A DNA stretch of 64,000 nucleotides. It comes from Bacteroidota bacterium (GTDB lineage: Bacteria > Bacteroidota > Bacteroidia > Flavobacteriales > Flavobacteriaceae). Shown piece by piece: positions 26,732 through 35,901 of this stretch. A program made the translations under genes and the position numbers. The DNA is taken from the NCBI GenBank assembly GCA_018267095.1, contig JAFDZC010000011.1, positions 157,247 to 221,246 of the forward strand, read 5' to 3'. Positions within the stretch are counted from its first letter, which is position 1, and each line of letters opens with the position of its first letter. A model generated the notes under the pieces. It searched no databases. It saw only the letters and a list, made by a program, of their open reading frames with translations, and was not told the DNA's origin.

Positions 26732-26763
26732 AAAAAGCGCTTCGATTGTGAAGCGCTTTTTTT
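26731..26763. terminator. Bidirectional terminator between menE and the DoxX gene
   Basis: AAAAAAGCGCTTC and GAAGCGCTTTTTT form a long perfect stem with the loop GATTGT. It begins right at the menE stop codon and serves both convergent genes. Confidence 0.88.
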
Positions 26764-26774
26764 GATTTTGAAAT

Positions 26775-27200
26775 TTACTTTTCCATTTTAAAATAATAAT
26801 CGGCAGAATGTTTTCCGGAGCCATAAAACAAAAAGAAAACCGCCAAAGCAAAAACTGCGGTTGCTGTCAAAAGGTTGCTCGCATTCATGTTTCCGGCAAA
26901 ATTCAAGGCTATGGCACCTATAAAAATTGGAAGTTGTGCGATGATTGCCCAGCGAGTCAATAAGCCAAAGATAATCATGATTCCGCCCATAATATGCGCC
27001 GCGGCAATGTAGTGAAACGTGAGCATGCCGCCCATGAAATTACTCACCGGAGCAATCAAATCTTCAAAAGCTCTGCTGTGGGTAATGAACGAAGCGCCTT
27101 TGTAAATCAAAAACAATCCAAAAGCGATGCGTAGCGTGTCTAAACCATAGTTGGTGTGGGCGTTGGCCCATTTGTTCAAACTTTTTACCGTTGTGTTCAT
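26775..27200 (-). CDS. DoxX family membrane protein
   Basis: A protein of 141 residues with four predicted membrane segments: LDTLRIAFGLFLIYKGASFI, FHYIAAAHIMGGIMIIFGLL, AIIAQLPIFIGAIALNFAG and LLTATAVFALAVFFLFYG. The pattern fits the DoxX/SURF4-like family. Members have been linked to quinol oxidation, thiosulfate oxidation or redox stress, but most are uncharacterised. The gene stands alone between a bidirectional terminator and the M1 peptidase gene, 93 bases apart. The function here is unknown. Confidence 0.85.
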   Translation of the reverse strand: MNTTVKSLNKWANAHTNYGLDTLRIAFGLFLIYKGASFITHSRAFEDLIAPVSNFMGGMLTFHYIAAAHIMGGIMIIFGLLTRWAIIAQLPIFIGAIALNFAGNMNASNLLTATAVFALAVFFLFYGSGKHSADYYFKMEK

Positions 27201-27293
27201 AGCGAATAAGTTTAGAATTCAATACTAAGTTACTCACTATAAACGCAATGCCATTTTATTTTAGCATAAACTTTCAACAAATTTACCAACCAT

Positions 27294-28925
27294 TTAACGC
27301 AAGATACTTAATTGGTAAAAGAACTTTTGGCTGTTGAAGTTGCTTTCGGATAATTTTCCTTTGGTTTTTACAGAAGTCGGCAACCAATCATTTCCAACTA
27401 AAACTCTTTTGGTTTTACCGTTGATAGTAACTTCTACCGGAAGCTGAAAATGTGGTTCATTGGTTTTCCAACGAAGTTGTATTTTTTTAGATGCATCAAG
27501 TTGTGCTTCTAAAATCGGTAATTCTTTGTGTTGAAGATATTGATTGAAAACAGCCGTCAAATTAAGTCCGGTTTCTTGGTTGAAAAAAGCAATGACCGCA
27601 GGCGTATCAATGATTTGATGTTTAAAAGTAGTACTGTATTTTAAAATCAAGGCCCACCATTTTGCATCGTCGTTGATGATGTGTCGCATGGTATTGAGCA
27701 TGAGCGCTCCCTTGTAATACATATCGCTCGAACCTTCATTGCCTACGCCGTATGACCCAATAATAGGTTTGTCGTTTTGAACATTGCGTTTTAAACCGTT
27801 GATGTAGGTTTGTGCTTTGTCATATCCGTATAAACACTCCAAATAAACGCTTTCAGAATAGCAGGTAAATCCTTCGTGAATCCACATATCGGCCACATCT
27901 TTCGAGGTGATGCTGTTGCCAAACCATTCGTGTCCGCTTTCGTGAATGATGATAAAATCAAACAATAAACCCACATCGGTTCCTGATAAGTCATTGCCCA
28001 AATATCCGTTCATGTAATGATTTCCGTAGGCCACCGCGCTTTGATGTTCCATGCCTAAATAAGGCGTTTCGACCAATTTATATCCGTCTTCCGCAAACGG
28101 ATACGGGCCGAATTTACGCTGAAAACAATCCATCATCGGCTTGACTTGCGCAAACTGAATTTTGGCTTTTTCTTCGTTGGCGCGCAAAACGTAATAATCC
28201 AAATCCAGGCCTTTGTAGGTTTCTCCAAACAAAACGTAATCGCCAATATTGAGTGTAATATCATAGTTATTAATCGGGTTTTTCACTTCCCAATCCCAGC
28301 GGGTAAAACCATTGTTCAAGTTGGTGCTGCCCATAAATCGACCGTTGGAAACATTCATGAGTCCATTGGGCACCGCCACTTTAATACTGCAACCCAAATC
28401 AGGTTCATCGGTTTGTGAATCCTTACACGGAAACCACAAACTTGCGCCTGTTCCTTGCACAGCCACGCCTATCCAATCTTTGCCTGAAGCATCTTGGGTA
28501 TATACAAAACCGCCATCCCACGGAGCGTGTTTGGCTACGAGCGGCGCACCGGAATAATAAAACTTGAGTTCGTGCTCTGAACCTTGGAGCAAAGGTTGAT
28601 CAAACTTGACAAAAACCGCATTGTATTCACGCTGAAATTTGAGTTGCCTTCCCGCCAAAAGAATACTGTCAATGCGCATGTTTTCAAACAAATCCAGTTG
28701 AATTTTAGGCGTATCTTCGACTACCTTAAAGGTAATTTGGTTGTAGCCCGACAGCGATTTCTCAGCAGGTTTCACTAGTAAATTCAAATCGTATCGCAGT
28801 ACGTTGTAACAACTGCGTTCAAAGCGCATTCCGCCAAAGAGCGAATCTTTTCGGGTAAAAGTTTCTTGCGCTTGCATCTTCAAAACACCCAAAAGCAAAG
28901 CAAAAAGGTAAAGACTTCGAACCAT
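27294..28925 (-). CDS. M1 family metallopeptidase (aminopeptidase N-like), exported
   Basis: A zinc aminopeptidase of 543 residues. The start at 28925 gives a good signal peptide (MVRSLYLFALLLGVLKMQAQ); the 30 codons upstream are low quality and cross a repeat element. The catalytic zinc site is HESGHEWFGNSI, with the third ligand Glu 18 residues later in MWIHEGFTCYSE. The substrate N-terminus motif appears as LGMEHQSAVAYG instead of the textbook GAMEN, with the Glu kept. The M1 C-terminal helical domain is short. It likely works in the periplasm on peptides. Confidence 0.92.
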   Translation of the reverse strand: MVRSLYLFALLLGVLKMQAQETFTRKDSLFGGMRFERSCYNVLRYDLNLLVKPAEKSLSGYNQITFKVVEDTPKIQLDLFENMRIDSILLAGRQLKFQREYNAVFVKFDQPLLQGSEHELKFYYSGAPLVAKHAPWDGGFVYTQDASGKDWIGVAVQGTGASLWFPCKDSQTDEPDLGCSIKVAVPNGLMNVSNGRFMGSTNLNNGFTRWDWEVKNPINNYDITLNIGDYVLFGETYKGLDLDYYVLRANEEKAKIQFAQVKPMMDCFQRKFGPYPFAEDGYKLVETPYLGMEHQSAVAYGNHYMNGYLGNDLSGTDVGLLFDFIIIHESGHEWFGNSITSKDVADMWIHEGFTCYSESVYLECLYGYDKAQTYINGLKRNVQNDKPIIGSYGVGNEGSSDMYYKGALMLNTMRHIINDDAKWWALILKYSTTFKHQIIDTPAVIAFFNQETGLNLTAVFNQYLQHKELPILEAQLDASKKIQLRWKTNEPHFQLPVEVTINGKTKRVLVGNDWLPTSVKTKGKLSESNFNSQKFFYQLSILR

Positions 28926-28953
28926 TTTTGTCGATTTTAAATTTTCATCATTT

Positions 28954-29030
28954 GGGCGTGCCCCTTCGGGTCGCGCTTTTCGTTTCAAGTCCTCGCTGCG
29001 CTGTGGGCTTTTCACTACAATCGCTCACGC
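28954..29030. repeat. Second type of Flavobacterium intergenic repeat
   Basis: The plus strand starts GGGCGTGCCCCTTCGGGTCG, goes through CTTTTCGTTTCAAGTCCTCG and a central CTGCGCTGTGGGCTTTTCAC, and ends TACAATCGCTCACGC. It contains the small hairpin CCCCTTCGGG. I recall this sequence type from Flavobacterium genomes; there is one copy here. It lies in the 5' region of the M1 peptidase gene. Confidence 0.65.
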
Positions 29031-29053
29031 AAACGTTTCCCCGAACATATTGT

Positions 29054-30682
29054 TTAAACCTGTAAAACGCCGAGGTTGAATTTTTTCTCAATCGGAGCGT
29101 GGTTGGCTGCTTCAATGCCCATCGATATCCAAGTGCGGGTTTCCATCGGATCTATAATAGCATCGGTCCACAAACGCGCAGCGGCATAATACGGAGAGAC
29201 CTGCGCATCATAACGCGCTTTAATTTTATCAAACAATTCTTGTTCTTTTTGCGCGTCAACCACTTCGCCTTTGGCTTTGAGTGAGGCCGCTTCAATTTGC
29301 ATGAGTACTTTGGCTGCTTGTGCTCCGCCCATCACCGCCAATTCAGCACTGGGCCAAGCAAAAATGAGTCGTGGATCATAGGCTTTTCCGCACATGGCAT
29401 AGTTTCCGGCGCCATAAGAATTACCGACCACGACCGTAAATTTAGGCACAACAGAATTAGAAACGGCATTAACCATTTTGGCTCCATCCTTAATAATGCC
29501 GCCATGTTCTGATTTTGAACCGACCATAAATCCGGTCACATCTTGCAAAAACACCAACGGAATTTTCTTTTGGTTGCAATTGGCAATAAATCGCGTAGCC
29601 TTATCCGCAGAATCTGAGTAAATCACTCCGCCAAATTGCATTTCGCCTTTTTTGGATTTCACGACTTTGCGCTGGTTGGCAATGATGCCCACCGCCCAGC
29701 CATCAATACGCGCATACGCTGTGATAAGCGTTTGTCCATAACCGGCTTTATATTCATCAAACTCAGAATTATCTACCAAGCGTTTGATGATTTCATACAT
29801 GTCGTATTGCTCGCTGCGTTGTTTGGGCAATATTCCGAAGATTTCTTGCATATCGAGCGCAGGTTTTTCAGACTTGATTCGGTTGTATCCGGCTTTTTCA
29901 TAATCGCCGATTTTGCCCACCACACTTTTAATTCGGTCGAGCGCATCTTTATCATCTTTGGCTTTGTAATCAGTCACGCCAGAAATTTCGCAATGTGTGG
30001 TAGCTCCGCCCAAAGTTTCGTTGTCAATGGTTTCACCAATGGCCGCTTTGACCAAATAGCTTCCGGCCAAAAAGATACTTCCGGTTTTGTCAACAATCAA
30101 AGCTTCATCACTCATAATCGGCAAATAAGCGCCACCGGCCACACAGCTACCCATCACGGCCGCAATTTGGGTGATGCCCATGCTCGACATGATGGCGTTG
30201 TTTCTGAAAATGCGTCCGAAGTGTTCTTTATCGGGAAATATTTCATCCTGCATCGGCAAATAAACACCTGCGCTGTCAACTAAATATATAATTGGTAATC
30301 TGTTTTCAATGGATATTTCTTGGGCGCGCAAGTTTTTCTTTCCGGTGATCGGAAACCAAGCTCCGGCTTTTACCGTGGCATCATTGGCTACGACGATGCA
30401 TTGCTTTCCTTGGATATAACCCATTTTGACAACCACACCGCCCGATGGACATCCGCCATGTTCTTCGTACATACCATCGCCGGCAAAAGCGCCAATTTCA
30501 ATGCTAGAAGCGTCTTTGTCTAATAAATAATCAATGCGCTCACGGGCCGTCATTTTACCTTCGGCATGCAATTTTTCGATACGTTTTTGACCGCCGCCGA
30601 GTTTTACTTTAGCAAATTTTTGTTTGAGATCTGAAAGAAGTAATTTGTTGTAATCTTCGTTTTTATTGAAGTTTAAATCCAT
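29054..30682 (-). CDS. Acyl-CoA carboxylase carboxyltransferase (beta) subunit
   Basis: A biotin-dependent carboxyltransferase of 542 residues. It carries IYLVDSAGVYLPMQDEIFP and the oxyanion regions AAVMGSCVAGGAYLPIMSDE and VVVGNSYGAGNYAMCGKAYD. The sequence is nearest, by my reading, to methylcrotonyl-CoA carboxylase beta (AccD1/MccB), given the DEIFPDKEHFGRIFRNNA stretch, but propionyl- or geranyl-CoA carboxylase cannot be excluded. No biotin carboxylase/BCCP alpha subunit gene is adjacent. It is an isolated gene, divergent from the phosphate module. Confidence 0.9.
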   Translation of the reverse strand: MDLNFNKNEDYNKLLLSDLKQKFAKVKLGGGQKRIEKLHAEGKMTARERIDYLLDKDASSIEIGAFAGDGMYEEHGGCPSGGVVVKMGYIQGKQCIVVANDATVKAGAWFPITGKKNLRAQEISIENRLPIIYLVDSAGVYLPMQDEIFPDKEHFGRIFRNNAIMSSMGITQIAAVMGSCVAGGAYLPIMSDEALIVDKTGSIFLAGSYLVKAAIGETIDNETLGGATTHCEISGVTDYKAKDDKDALDRIKSVVGKIGDYEKAGYNRIKSEKPALDMQEIFGILPKQRSEQYDMYEIIKRLVDNSEFDEYKAGYGQTLITAYARIDGWAVGIIANQRKVVKSKKGEMQFGGVIYSDSADKATRFIANCNQKKIPLVFLQDVTGFMVGSKSEHGGIIKDGAKMVNAVSNSVVPKFTVVVGNSYGAGNYAMCGKAYDPRLIFAWPSAELAVMGGAQAAKVLMQIEAASLKAKGEVVDAQKEQELFDKIKARYDAQVSPYYAAARLWTDAIIDPMETRTWISMGIEAANHAPIEKKFNLGVLQV

Positions 30683-30867
30683 AAAAAAGTTTTTCTATAG
30701 TAATTGTGCTGAGGATTATTGCGCCTTTTTTTGGCTTTGCTAAAGTACGAAATCGTTTGAATTAATGTTACCAAATTTAAAAGCTAACATTAATTGAACT
30801 TTAATAAAATGTTAAAGATATAACCGCATCTTATTGTTGACTTAATATTAATTTAACATTAAGCATT

Positions 30868-30875
30868 TACTTTTG
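30868..30875 (+). promoter_or_regulatory. Putative -7 promoter box for the phosphate module
   Basis: TACTTTTG matches TAnnTTTG, 23 bases before the ATG at 30899. The nearest TTG (30837-30839) is 28 bases upstream, too far for a normal spacer. The gap 30683-30898 is very AT-rich and contains nothing else I can name. Confidence 0.35.
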
Positions 30876-30898
30876 GCGCATCTAAAATCCAATTTATC

Positions 30899-31543
30899 AT
30901 GAACTTAAATCGTATTTTTCAATTTTTGGTTCCGAAAGACACCAAATTTTTTCCTTTGTTCGAGATGGCTTCGACTAATCTGATTGCCTTGGCCGAAACC
31001 TTGCATGAAGCTGTAAATGCTCCGAAAGGAGAAAGAGAAGAGTATTTCAAAAAAATTGAAGAACTCGAGGCGGTGATTGAAGAGATTACCCACAAAGCAC
31101 ACTTAGAACTCAGTCGCAACTTCATAACACCTTTTGATCGCGAAGATATTTATTCTTTGTTCAAATCAATTGACAATGTGGCCGGAAACATCCACGGTGC
31201 TGCCAGCAGAATGCGTATGTATCAGGTTGAAAAAATTACGAAATCCATCAGAAAATTAACTGAAATTAATCTAGAGGCTTGTCAACTTATTGGTGTTGGA
31301 ATCAAAGAGTTAAAAGATTTAAAAAACGTTAAATCCATCAAGGATACTTGCAAAAAAATCAACAAGCTTGAAAGCAAAGCCGACAATGTTTTTGACAAAG
31401 CGGTGGCTGATATTTTTGAGAACGAAACCGATGTTAAAAACATCATCAAATACAAAGAAGTACTTTCGGCTTTGGAAATTGCCTCTGACAAATGTAAGAG
31501 CGTAGCCAACGTCATGGAGCAAATTTCTGTTAAACATTCATAA
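30899..31543 (+). CDS. DUF47 (PhoU-like) phosphate transport accessory protein
   Basis: An all-helical protein of 214 residues of the DUF47/PhoU-like family, which accompanies PiT permeases and is thought to control them. Typical segments are NLIALAETLHEAVNAPKGE, VIEEITHKAHLELSRNF, TPFDREDIYSLFKSIDNVAG and KYKEVLSALEIASDKCKSVA. The motifs TPFDREDI and ALEIASDKCK are strong family signatures. The PiT gene follows after 12 bases. Function is by association: metal-bound PhoU-like subunits modulate phosphate uptake. Confidence 0.93.
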   Translation: MNLNRIFQFLVPKDTKFFPLFEMASTNLIALAETLHEAVNAPKGEREEYFKKIEELEAVIEEITHKAHLELSRNFITPFDREDIYSLFKSIDNVAGNIHGAASRMRMYQVEKITKSIRKLTEINLEACQLIGVGIKELKDLKNVKSIKDTCKKINKLESKADNVFDKAVADIFENETDVKNIIKYKEVLSALEIASDKCKSVANVMEQISVKHS

Positions 31544-31555
31544 CTTGGCTGAGCA

Positions 31556-32851
31556 ATGACTTTACTCATCATCATCATTGTATTGGCGCTGTTTTTTGAC
31601 TACATCAACGGATTTCACGATGCCGCCAATTCAATTGCTACGATTGTAGCTACCAAAGTTTTGACACCTTTTCAGGCCGTACTTTGGGCTGCTTTCTTTA
31701 ACTTTTTGGCTTATTGGGTTTTTGGATTTGGTGTGGCCGATACGGTAGCGAAAACCGCCAAGACCGAAAACATTGATTTGGTCGTCATTTTAGCCGGAAT
31801 CATTGCAGCGATTATCTGGAACTTATTCACTTGGTGGAAAGGAATTCCTTCATCATCATCCCACACACTTATCGGAGGATTTGCCGGAGCAGCGATTGCC
31901 CATGCCGGATTTAATGTAGTCAACTGGTTCAAACCCGCCAAAGAAGGCGATTTGTTTCCGTCCGGCGTATTGGTAGTAATTGCCTTTATTGTATTGGCTC
32001 CGCTCATCGGAATGATTATCTCGTATTTTGTATCGCTTTGGCTCATGTATTCCTCGCGTAAGAGCATTTATCCCAAAATATTTACCGTTGTGTTGATGTT
32101 GTTGGTGGCTTGGTTTTTATCTACAGTGCTCACACCTTATGAAGACATCAAAAAACCGAGATTTGAAAGCGAATTTTGGGCTTTTGTGTGCGAACCCGGA
32201 AACATCAAATGGTTTTTGGTGGCCATCATCTTTTATACTTTGGCCATTTTCAACTTATTCTTCAGTAGTTTTTCAACCGCTAAATCTGAGACCATTCTTA
32301 AAAAAATGCAGTTGATTTCTTCGGCTTCTTTTAGTTTGGGCCACGGTGGAAACGACTCACAAAAAGTCATGGGAATCATTGCTGCAGCAGTGGCTGTTTA
32401 TCTCAACACACATCCCAATGCCCACATGACTTTCGGTTGGCTTGATTTAAATGTGGTTTTACCTTCAGAGAAAGACGGAGTTAAAATCGAAGGCCAAATG
32501 CCTGGTTGGATTCCACTGACTTGTTATACCGTCATCGCACTAGGAACTTTAAGCGGCGGTTGGAAAATTGTCAAAACCATGGGGTCCAAAATTACCAAAG
32601 TAAATGCGTTTGAAGGCGTGGTTGCCGAATCAGCCGGAGCGCTTACTTTATTCACTACTGAGCACTTTAAAATTCCGGTGTCTACTACACATACCATCAC
32701 TGGTTCTATTATTGGTGTAGGGGTAACCAAACGTATTTCGGCGGTTCGTTGGGGCGTCACCGTCAATTTATTATGGGCTTGGGCTTTGACCATTCCGGTT
32801 TCAGCAGCTATTGCGGCTTTGACTTATTATCTTTTAAAAATATTTTTATAA
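31556..32851 (+). CDS. pit: Inorganic phosphate transporter, PiT family
   Basis: A phosphate permease of 431 residues that imports phosphate with a cation or proton across the inner membrane. The two PiT signatures are FFDYINGFHDAANSIATIVA near the N-terminus and SLGHGGNDSQKVMGIIAAAV in the second half, and the C-terminal part has VSTTHTITGSIIGVGVTKR. About ten membrane segments are visible. It follows the DUF47 gene by 12 bases and precedes a porin gene after a terminator, forming a phosphate uptake module. Confidence 0.95.
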   Translation: MTLLIIIIVLALFFDYINGFHDAANSIATIVATKVLTPFQAVLWAAFFNFLAYWVFGFGVADTVAKTAKTENIDLVVILAGIIAAIIWNLFTWWKGIPSSSSHTLIGGFAGAAIAHAGFNVVNWFKPAKEGDLFPSGVLVVIAFIVLAPLIGMIISYFVSLWLMYSSRKSIYPKIFTVVLMLLVAWFLSTVLTPYEDIKKPRFESEFWAFVCEPGNIKWFLVAIIFYTLAIFNLFFSSFSTAKSETILKKMQLISSASFSLGHGGNDSQKVMGIIAAAVAVYLNTHPNAHMTFGWLDLNVVLPSEKDGVKIEGQMPGWIPLTCYTVIALGTLSGGWKIVKTMGSKITKVNAFEGVVAESAGALTLFTTEHFKIPVSTTHTITGSIIGVGVTKRISAVRWGVTVNLLWAWALTIPVSAAIAALTYYLLKIFL

Positions 32852-32857
32852 TCAAAT

Positions 32858-32885
32858 AAACTCCCGATTGACATTGGGAGTTTTT
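32858..32885 (+). terminator. Terminator after the PiT gene
   Basis: AAACTCCC and GGGAGTTT pair with loop GATTGACATT, with TTTTT after. The porin gene start is 14 bases further, so some read-through probably supplies it. Confidence 0.75.
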
Positions 32886-32898
32886 ATTTTATTTAACC

Positions 32899-34122
32899 AT
32901 GAAACGTCTTTTCTTAACCTTAAGTTTAATTATTTGCATTACCTCAAATGCTCAGGTTAAACCAGAAAACAATCACCACGACAACGACATTAGACTTTCA
33001 ACTTTACCCTATTACAGTTACGGAAAAGGTATTGGCATAACGTCACCTGACAGTTTGTTTCAGTTCAACATTCGTTTCAGAATGCAAAACAGAGCAACCT
33101 ATTTTAAAAATGATGGCGAACGAGGTGCTTACGGAGCTGAAATTCGCAGATTGCGTTTACGCTTTGATGGTTTTGTAGTCAATCCTAAATTTTTGTACGC
33201 AATTCAATTGTCGTTTGCACCCGGTGATGTGGGCGAAGTGAAAGAAGGCGAAAATTTAAACATCATCCGAGATGCGGTTTTTATCTATCGTCCCAACAAA
33301 CATTGGAACTTTAGTTTTGGGCAAACCAAATTACCCGGAAACCGTCAACGTGTAAACTCATCAGGCGGATTGCAATTGACTGATCGAACCATCAATAATG
33401 CAAAGTTTACCATTGATCGCGATTTTGGTTTTCAGATCCACAACCTCAATGAATTCAAAGACAAATTTTCATACAATTTTAAAGCTGCGGTGAGCACAGG
33501 CGAAGGCCGTAATTCAACCGATAAACCTGATGATGGCGTGGCATTTACCGGAAAGGTTGAGCTTTTGCCTTTTGGTGCTTTTGCCAAAGACGGAACTTAT
33601 TTTGAAGGCGATGTCATTCGCGAGAAAAAGCCCAAACTCATGATCTCCGGTGCTTTTCAGCAAAACAACCACGCCCGACGAACACAAGGACAATTGGGCG
33701 ATGATTTGTATGAAACCCGAACCATGAAATCGGTTTTGCTCGATGCGATGTTTAAATACAACGGTTGGGCGGCGATGGCCAGCTATATGTCGCGCATGAC
33801 GCCTGATAATGCCATAACGGTTGATGCAACTGATCCAACCAAAACCAAGTATGTATATACCGGTAACGGATTTGACTATCAGTTGAGTTATAATACGAGG
33901 AAAAACTATGAATTTATCGGAAGATATTCTATTCAAAATACCTCTAAAGATATCAGAGCGTTGGCGCCCAATACACGAGAATATACTTTTGGGGTAACCA
34001 AATATCTCTGGGAGCATACTTTTAAATTGCAAAGCGAACTCACTTTTGATGAGCTACAATACTTCAACGGAACATCTAAAAACAATTGGTATTTGCGCTT
34101 TCAGGTCGAAATCGGCATTTAA
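32899..34122 (+). CDS. OprO/OprP-like phosphate-selective porin family protein
   Basis: An outer-membrane beta-barrel protein of 407 residues with a signal peptide (MKRLFLTLSLIICITSNAQ). It matches the phosphate-selective porin O/P family: GIGITSPDSLFQFNIRFRMQ, ERGAYGAEIRRLRLRFDGFV, a long alternating barrel and a C-terminal strand ending YLRFQVEIGI. It follows the PiT gene and completes a path from the outer membrane to the cytoplasm. Anion selectivity in this subgroup is inferred from the family and from context. The last four bases overlap the end of the convergent DUF1697 gene. Confidence 0.9.
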   Translation: MKRLFLTLSLIICITSNAQVKPENNHHDNDIRLSTLPYYSYGKGIGITSPDSLFQFNIRFRMQNRATYFKNDGERGAYGAEIRRLRLRFDGFVVNPKFLYAIQLSFAPGDVGEVKEGENLNIIRDAVFIYRPNKHWNFSFGQTKLPGNRQRVNSSGGLQLTDRTINNAKFTIDRDFGFQIHNLNEFKDKFSYNFKAAVSTGEGRNSTDKPDDGVAFTGKVELLPFGAFAKDGTYFEGDVIREKKPKLMISGAFQQNNHARRTQGQLGDDLYETRTMKSVLLDAMFKYNGWAAMASYMSRMTPDNAITVDATDPTKTKYVYTGNGFDYQLSYNTRKNYEFIGRYSIQNTSKDIRALAPNTREYTFGVTKYLWEHTFKLQSELTFDELQYFNGTSKNNWYLRFQVEIGI

Positions 34123-34661
34123 GATTGGGCCAATTCAATCAATTTGAGCAAAGTTTTAAAATTGCGGCTTGTGGCTTTTACTTTGAGTTTGCTTTCAATT
34201 ACATTGTTGGTTAGCTTGGTGTTGGCTGCAGAATCGGCATACCACAAATAAATGACGCGCTCCAAAAAGACAAACCGATCTTGAGCAAAAGTCAATTGTT
34301 CAAAATCATTTTGTTTTTCGGATTGTGGAATTTCAGACAAAAAAGCAACGTACGGCTGCGTTGGGTCAACGGCATTTTCATCAACAAATGGATTGGCGTT
34401 ACGAATCCTTTCTAATTCTTCTAATGAAGTAATGCGTACCGGAACTTCAAATCCGAAATGCTTCAAAATAGCTTCTGAAATTTGCGTTTCGAGCTTTTGT
34501 TCGTTGGCTTCTTGAGACTGAAAAATAATATTTCCGCTTTGAATGTACGTTCGAACATGCGCAAAACCTTCCATAGTCAACACTTCGCGCAATCGTTCCA
34601 TCTTGATGAGCTTGTGCCCACTGACGTTGATTCCGCGCAATAATGCTATATAAGTTTTCAT
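34119..34661 (-). CDS. DUF1697 family protein
   Basis: A cytoplasmic protein of 180 residues with the DUF1697 opening TYIALLRGINVSGHKLIKM and the following VRTYIQSGNIIFQSQE, then PVRITSLEELERIRNANPFV. It has a ferredoxin-like split fold by family knowledge. The function is unknown. Its start is directly after the prfB stop codon (one base apart), so it is read with prfB. Length is normal for the family. Confidence 0.9.
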   Translation of the reverse strand: MKTYIALLRGINVSGHKLIKMERLREVLTMEGFAHVRTYIQSGNIIFQSQEANEQKLETQISEAILKHFGFEVPVRITSLEELERIRNANPFVDENAVDPTQPYVAFLSEIPQSEKQNDFEQLTFAQDRFVFLERVIYLWYADSAANTKLTNNVIESKLKVKATSRNFKTLLKLIELAQS

Positions 34662-35760
34662 CTATTCTTCTTCTTTTTGGCCCATCATCATCAAATAAGC
34701 CTTCAAGAACGAATCAATTTCTCCGTCCATAACGCCTTCAACATCGCTGGTTTCATAACCCGTGCGTACATCTTTGACCAATTTATACGGATGCATGACA
34801 TAGTTTCGAATCTGCGAACCCCATTCAATCTTCATTTTTCCGGCTTCAATATCGGCGCGTTGTGCTTGGCGTTTTTTGAGTTCGATTTCATATAACTGCG
34901 AACGAAGCATTTGCAAAGCTCTTTGTCTGTTGTCTTGCTGCGAACGCGTTTCAGAACACTGAATTTGAATTCCGGTGGGTTTGTGTACCAATTGAACTTT
35001 GGTTTCGACTTTGTTTACATTTTGGCCACCGGCACCGCTCGAACGCGACGTGGTAATTTCAATATCCGCCGGATTAATATCAATTTCAATACTGTCATCG
35101 ACCAGTGGATAAACATACACCGAAACAAACGAGGTATGTCGTTTAGCATTGCTGTCAAAAGGCGAGATGCGCACCAATCTGTGTACGCCATTTTCACCTT
35201 TGAGATAACCAAAAGCATATTCACCCTCGAACTCCAAAGTCACGGTTTTGATACCGGCTACATCGCCTTCCTGAAAATTGAGCTCTTTAATTTTGCAACC
35301 AAACTTTTCGCCCCACATCATGTACATACGCATGAGCATCGAAGCCCAGTCGCAGCTTTCGGTTCCACCGGCTCCGGCCGTAATTTGCAATACCGCACTC
35401 AGCGAGTCGCCTTCGTCTGAAAGCATGTTTTTGAATTCGATATCTTCAATAAATGCATTGGCCAAATGATACTGCTCATCTAGCTCATCTACAGTAAGTT
35501 CACCTTCTTTATAGAATTCAAAAGCCAACTGAAGTTCATCGGTCAAAACAGTCGCTTTGTTGTAATCTTCGACCCATTTTTTCTTCGAGCGCAAATTGCG
35601 AATAATGGCTTCGGCTTCTTTGGCGTTGTCCCAAAATCCGGGCGCTAAAGTTTTCTCTTCTTCGTTGGTAATTTCAATGTTTTTGGCATCGATGTCAAAG
35701 ATACCTCCTCAACGCACCCAGGCGTTCTACAATACCTTTGATTTGTTCGGTAGTTGTCAT
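34662..35760 (-). CDS. prfB: Peptide chain release factor 2, with programmed +1 frameshift
   Basis: Class I release factor for UGA and UAA. It is encoded as a 21-codon first frame from the ATG at 35760, an in-frame TGA at 35697-35695, and a second frame that starts with GAC at 35696 and runs to 34662. The site reads AGG AGG TAT CTT TGA C: an internal Shine-Dalgarno-like AGGAGG, then the slippery CTT-TGA-C, matching the classical autoregulatory site. The joined protein is 365 residues, the normal RF2 length. The recognition motif is SPF ([10 protein letters not shown]) and the catalytic one GGQ ([16 protein letters not shown]). A start at 35594 alone would drop about 55 residues. Confidence 0.96.
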
Positions 35761-35790
35761 AAATTATAATTATTTTTGGCCGTGATTTTT

Positions 35791-35872
35791 AGTAGCCAAT
35801 CCCGCTATCCGTTGCAATCTTTCGTGCCCAACACTGGCACAAAAGGATTTCCACTACTATCGGGGCTAGGGC
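35791..35872 (+). repeat. Flavobacterium-type intergenic repeat, copy 4
   Basis: Left end AGTAGCCAATCCCGCTATCC, then GTTGCAATCTTT, a central inverted repeat GTGCCcaacactGGCAC, and AAAAGGATTTCCACTACTAT, ending CGGGGCTAGGGCA. It lies upstream of prfB (minus strand) and of the threonine aldolase gene (plus strand). Confidence 0.85.
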
Positions 35873-35901
35873 ATCTGGTTCACGAATATCAATTTCGAAC
35901 A

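Noticed and set aside
28926-29015. 30-residue N-terminal extension of the M1 peptidase
   Set aside because: It is translated from a repeat element and would bury the signal peptide that starts at 28925.
29636-30283. A 215-residue plus-strand frame inside the carboxyltransferase gene
   Set aside because: Antisense shadow of a well-supported gene; its composition (many Phe, His, Ile) is that of a reverse-strand artefact.
33514-34032. A 172-residue minus-strand frame inside the porin gene
   Set aside because: Antisense to a complete porin with signal peptide and C-terminal strand; no plausible start region.
34911-35420. A 169-residue plus-strand frame inside prfB
   Set aside because: Antisense to a conserved release factor; composition typical of a shadow.
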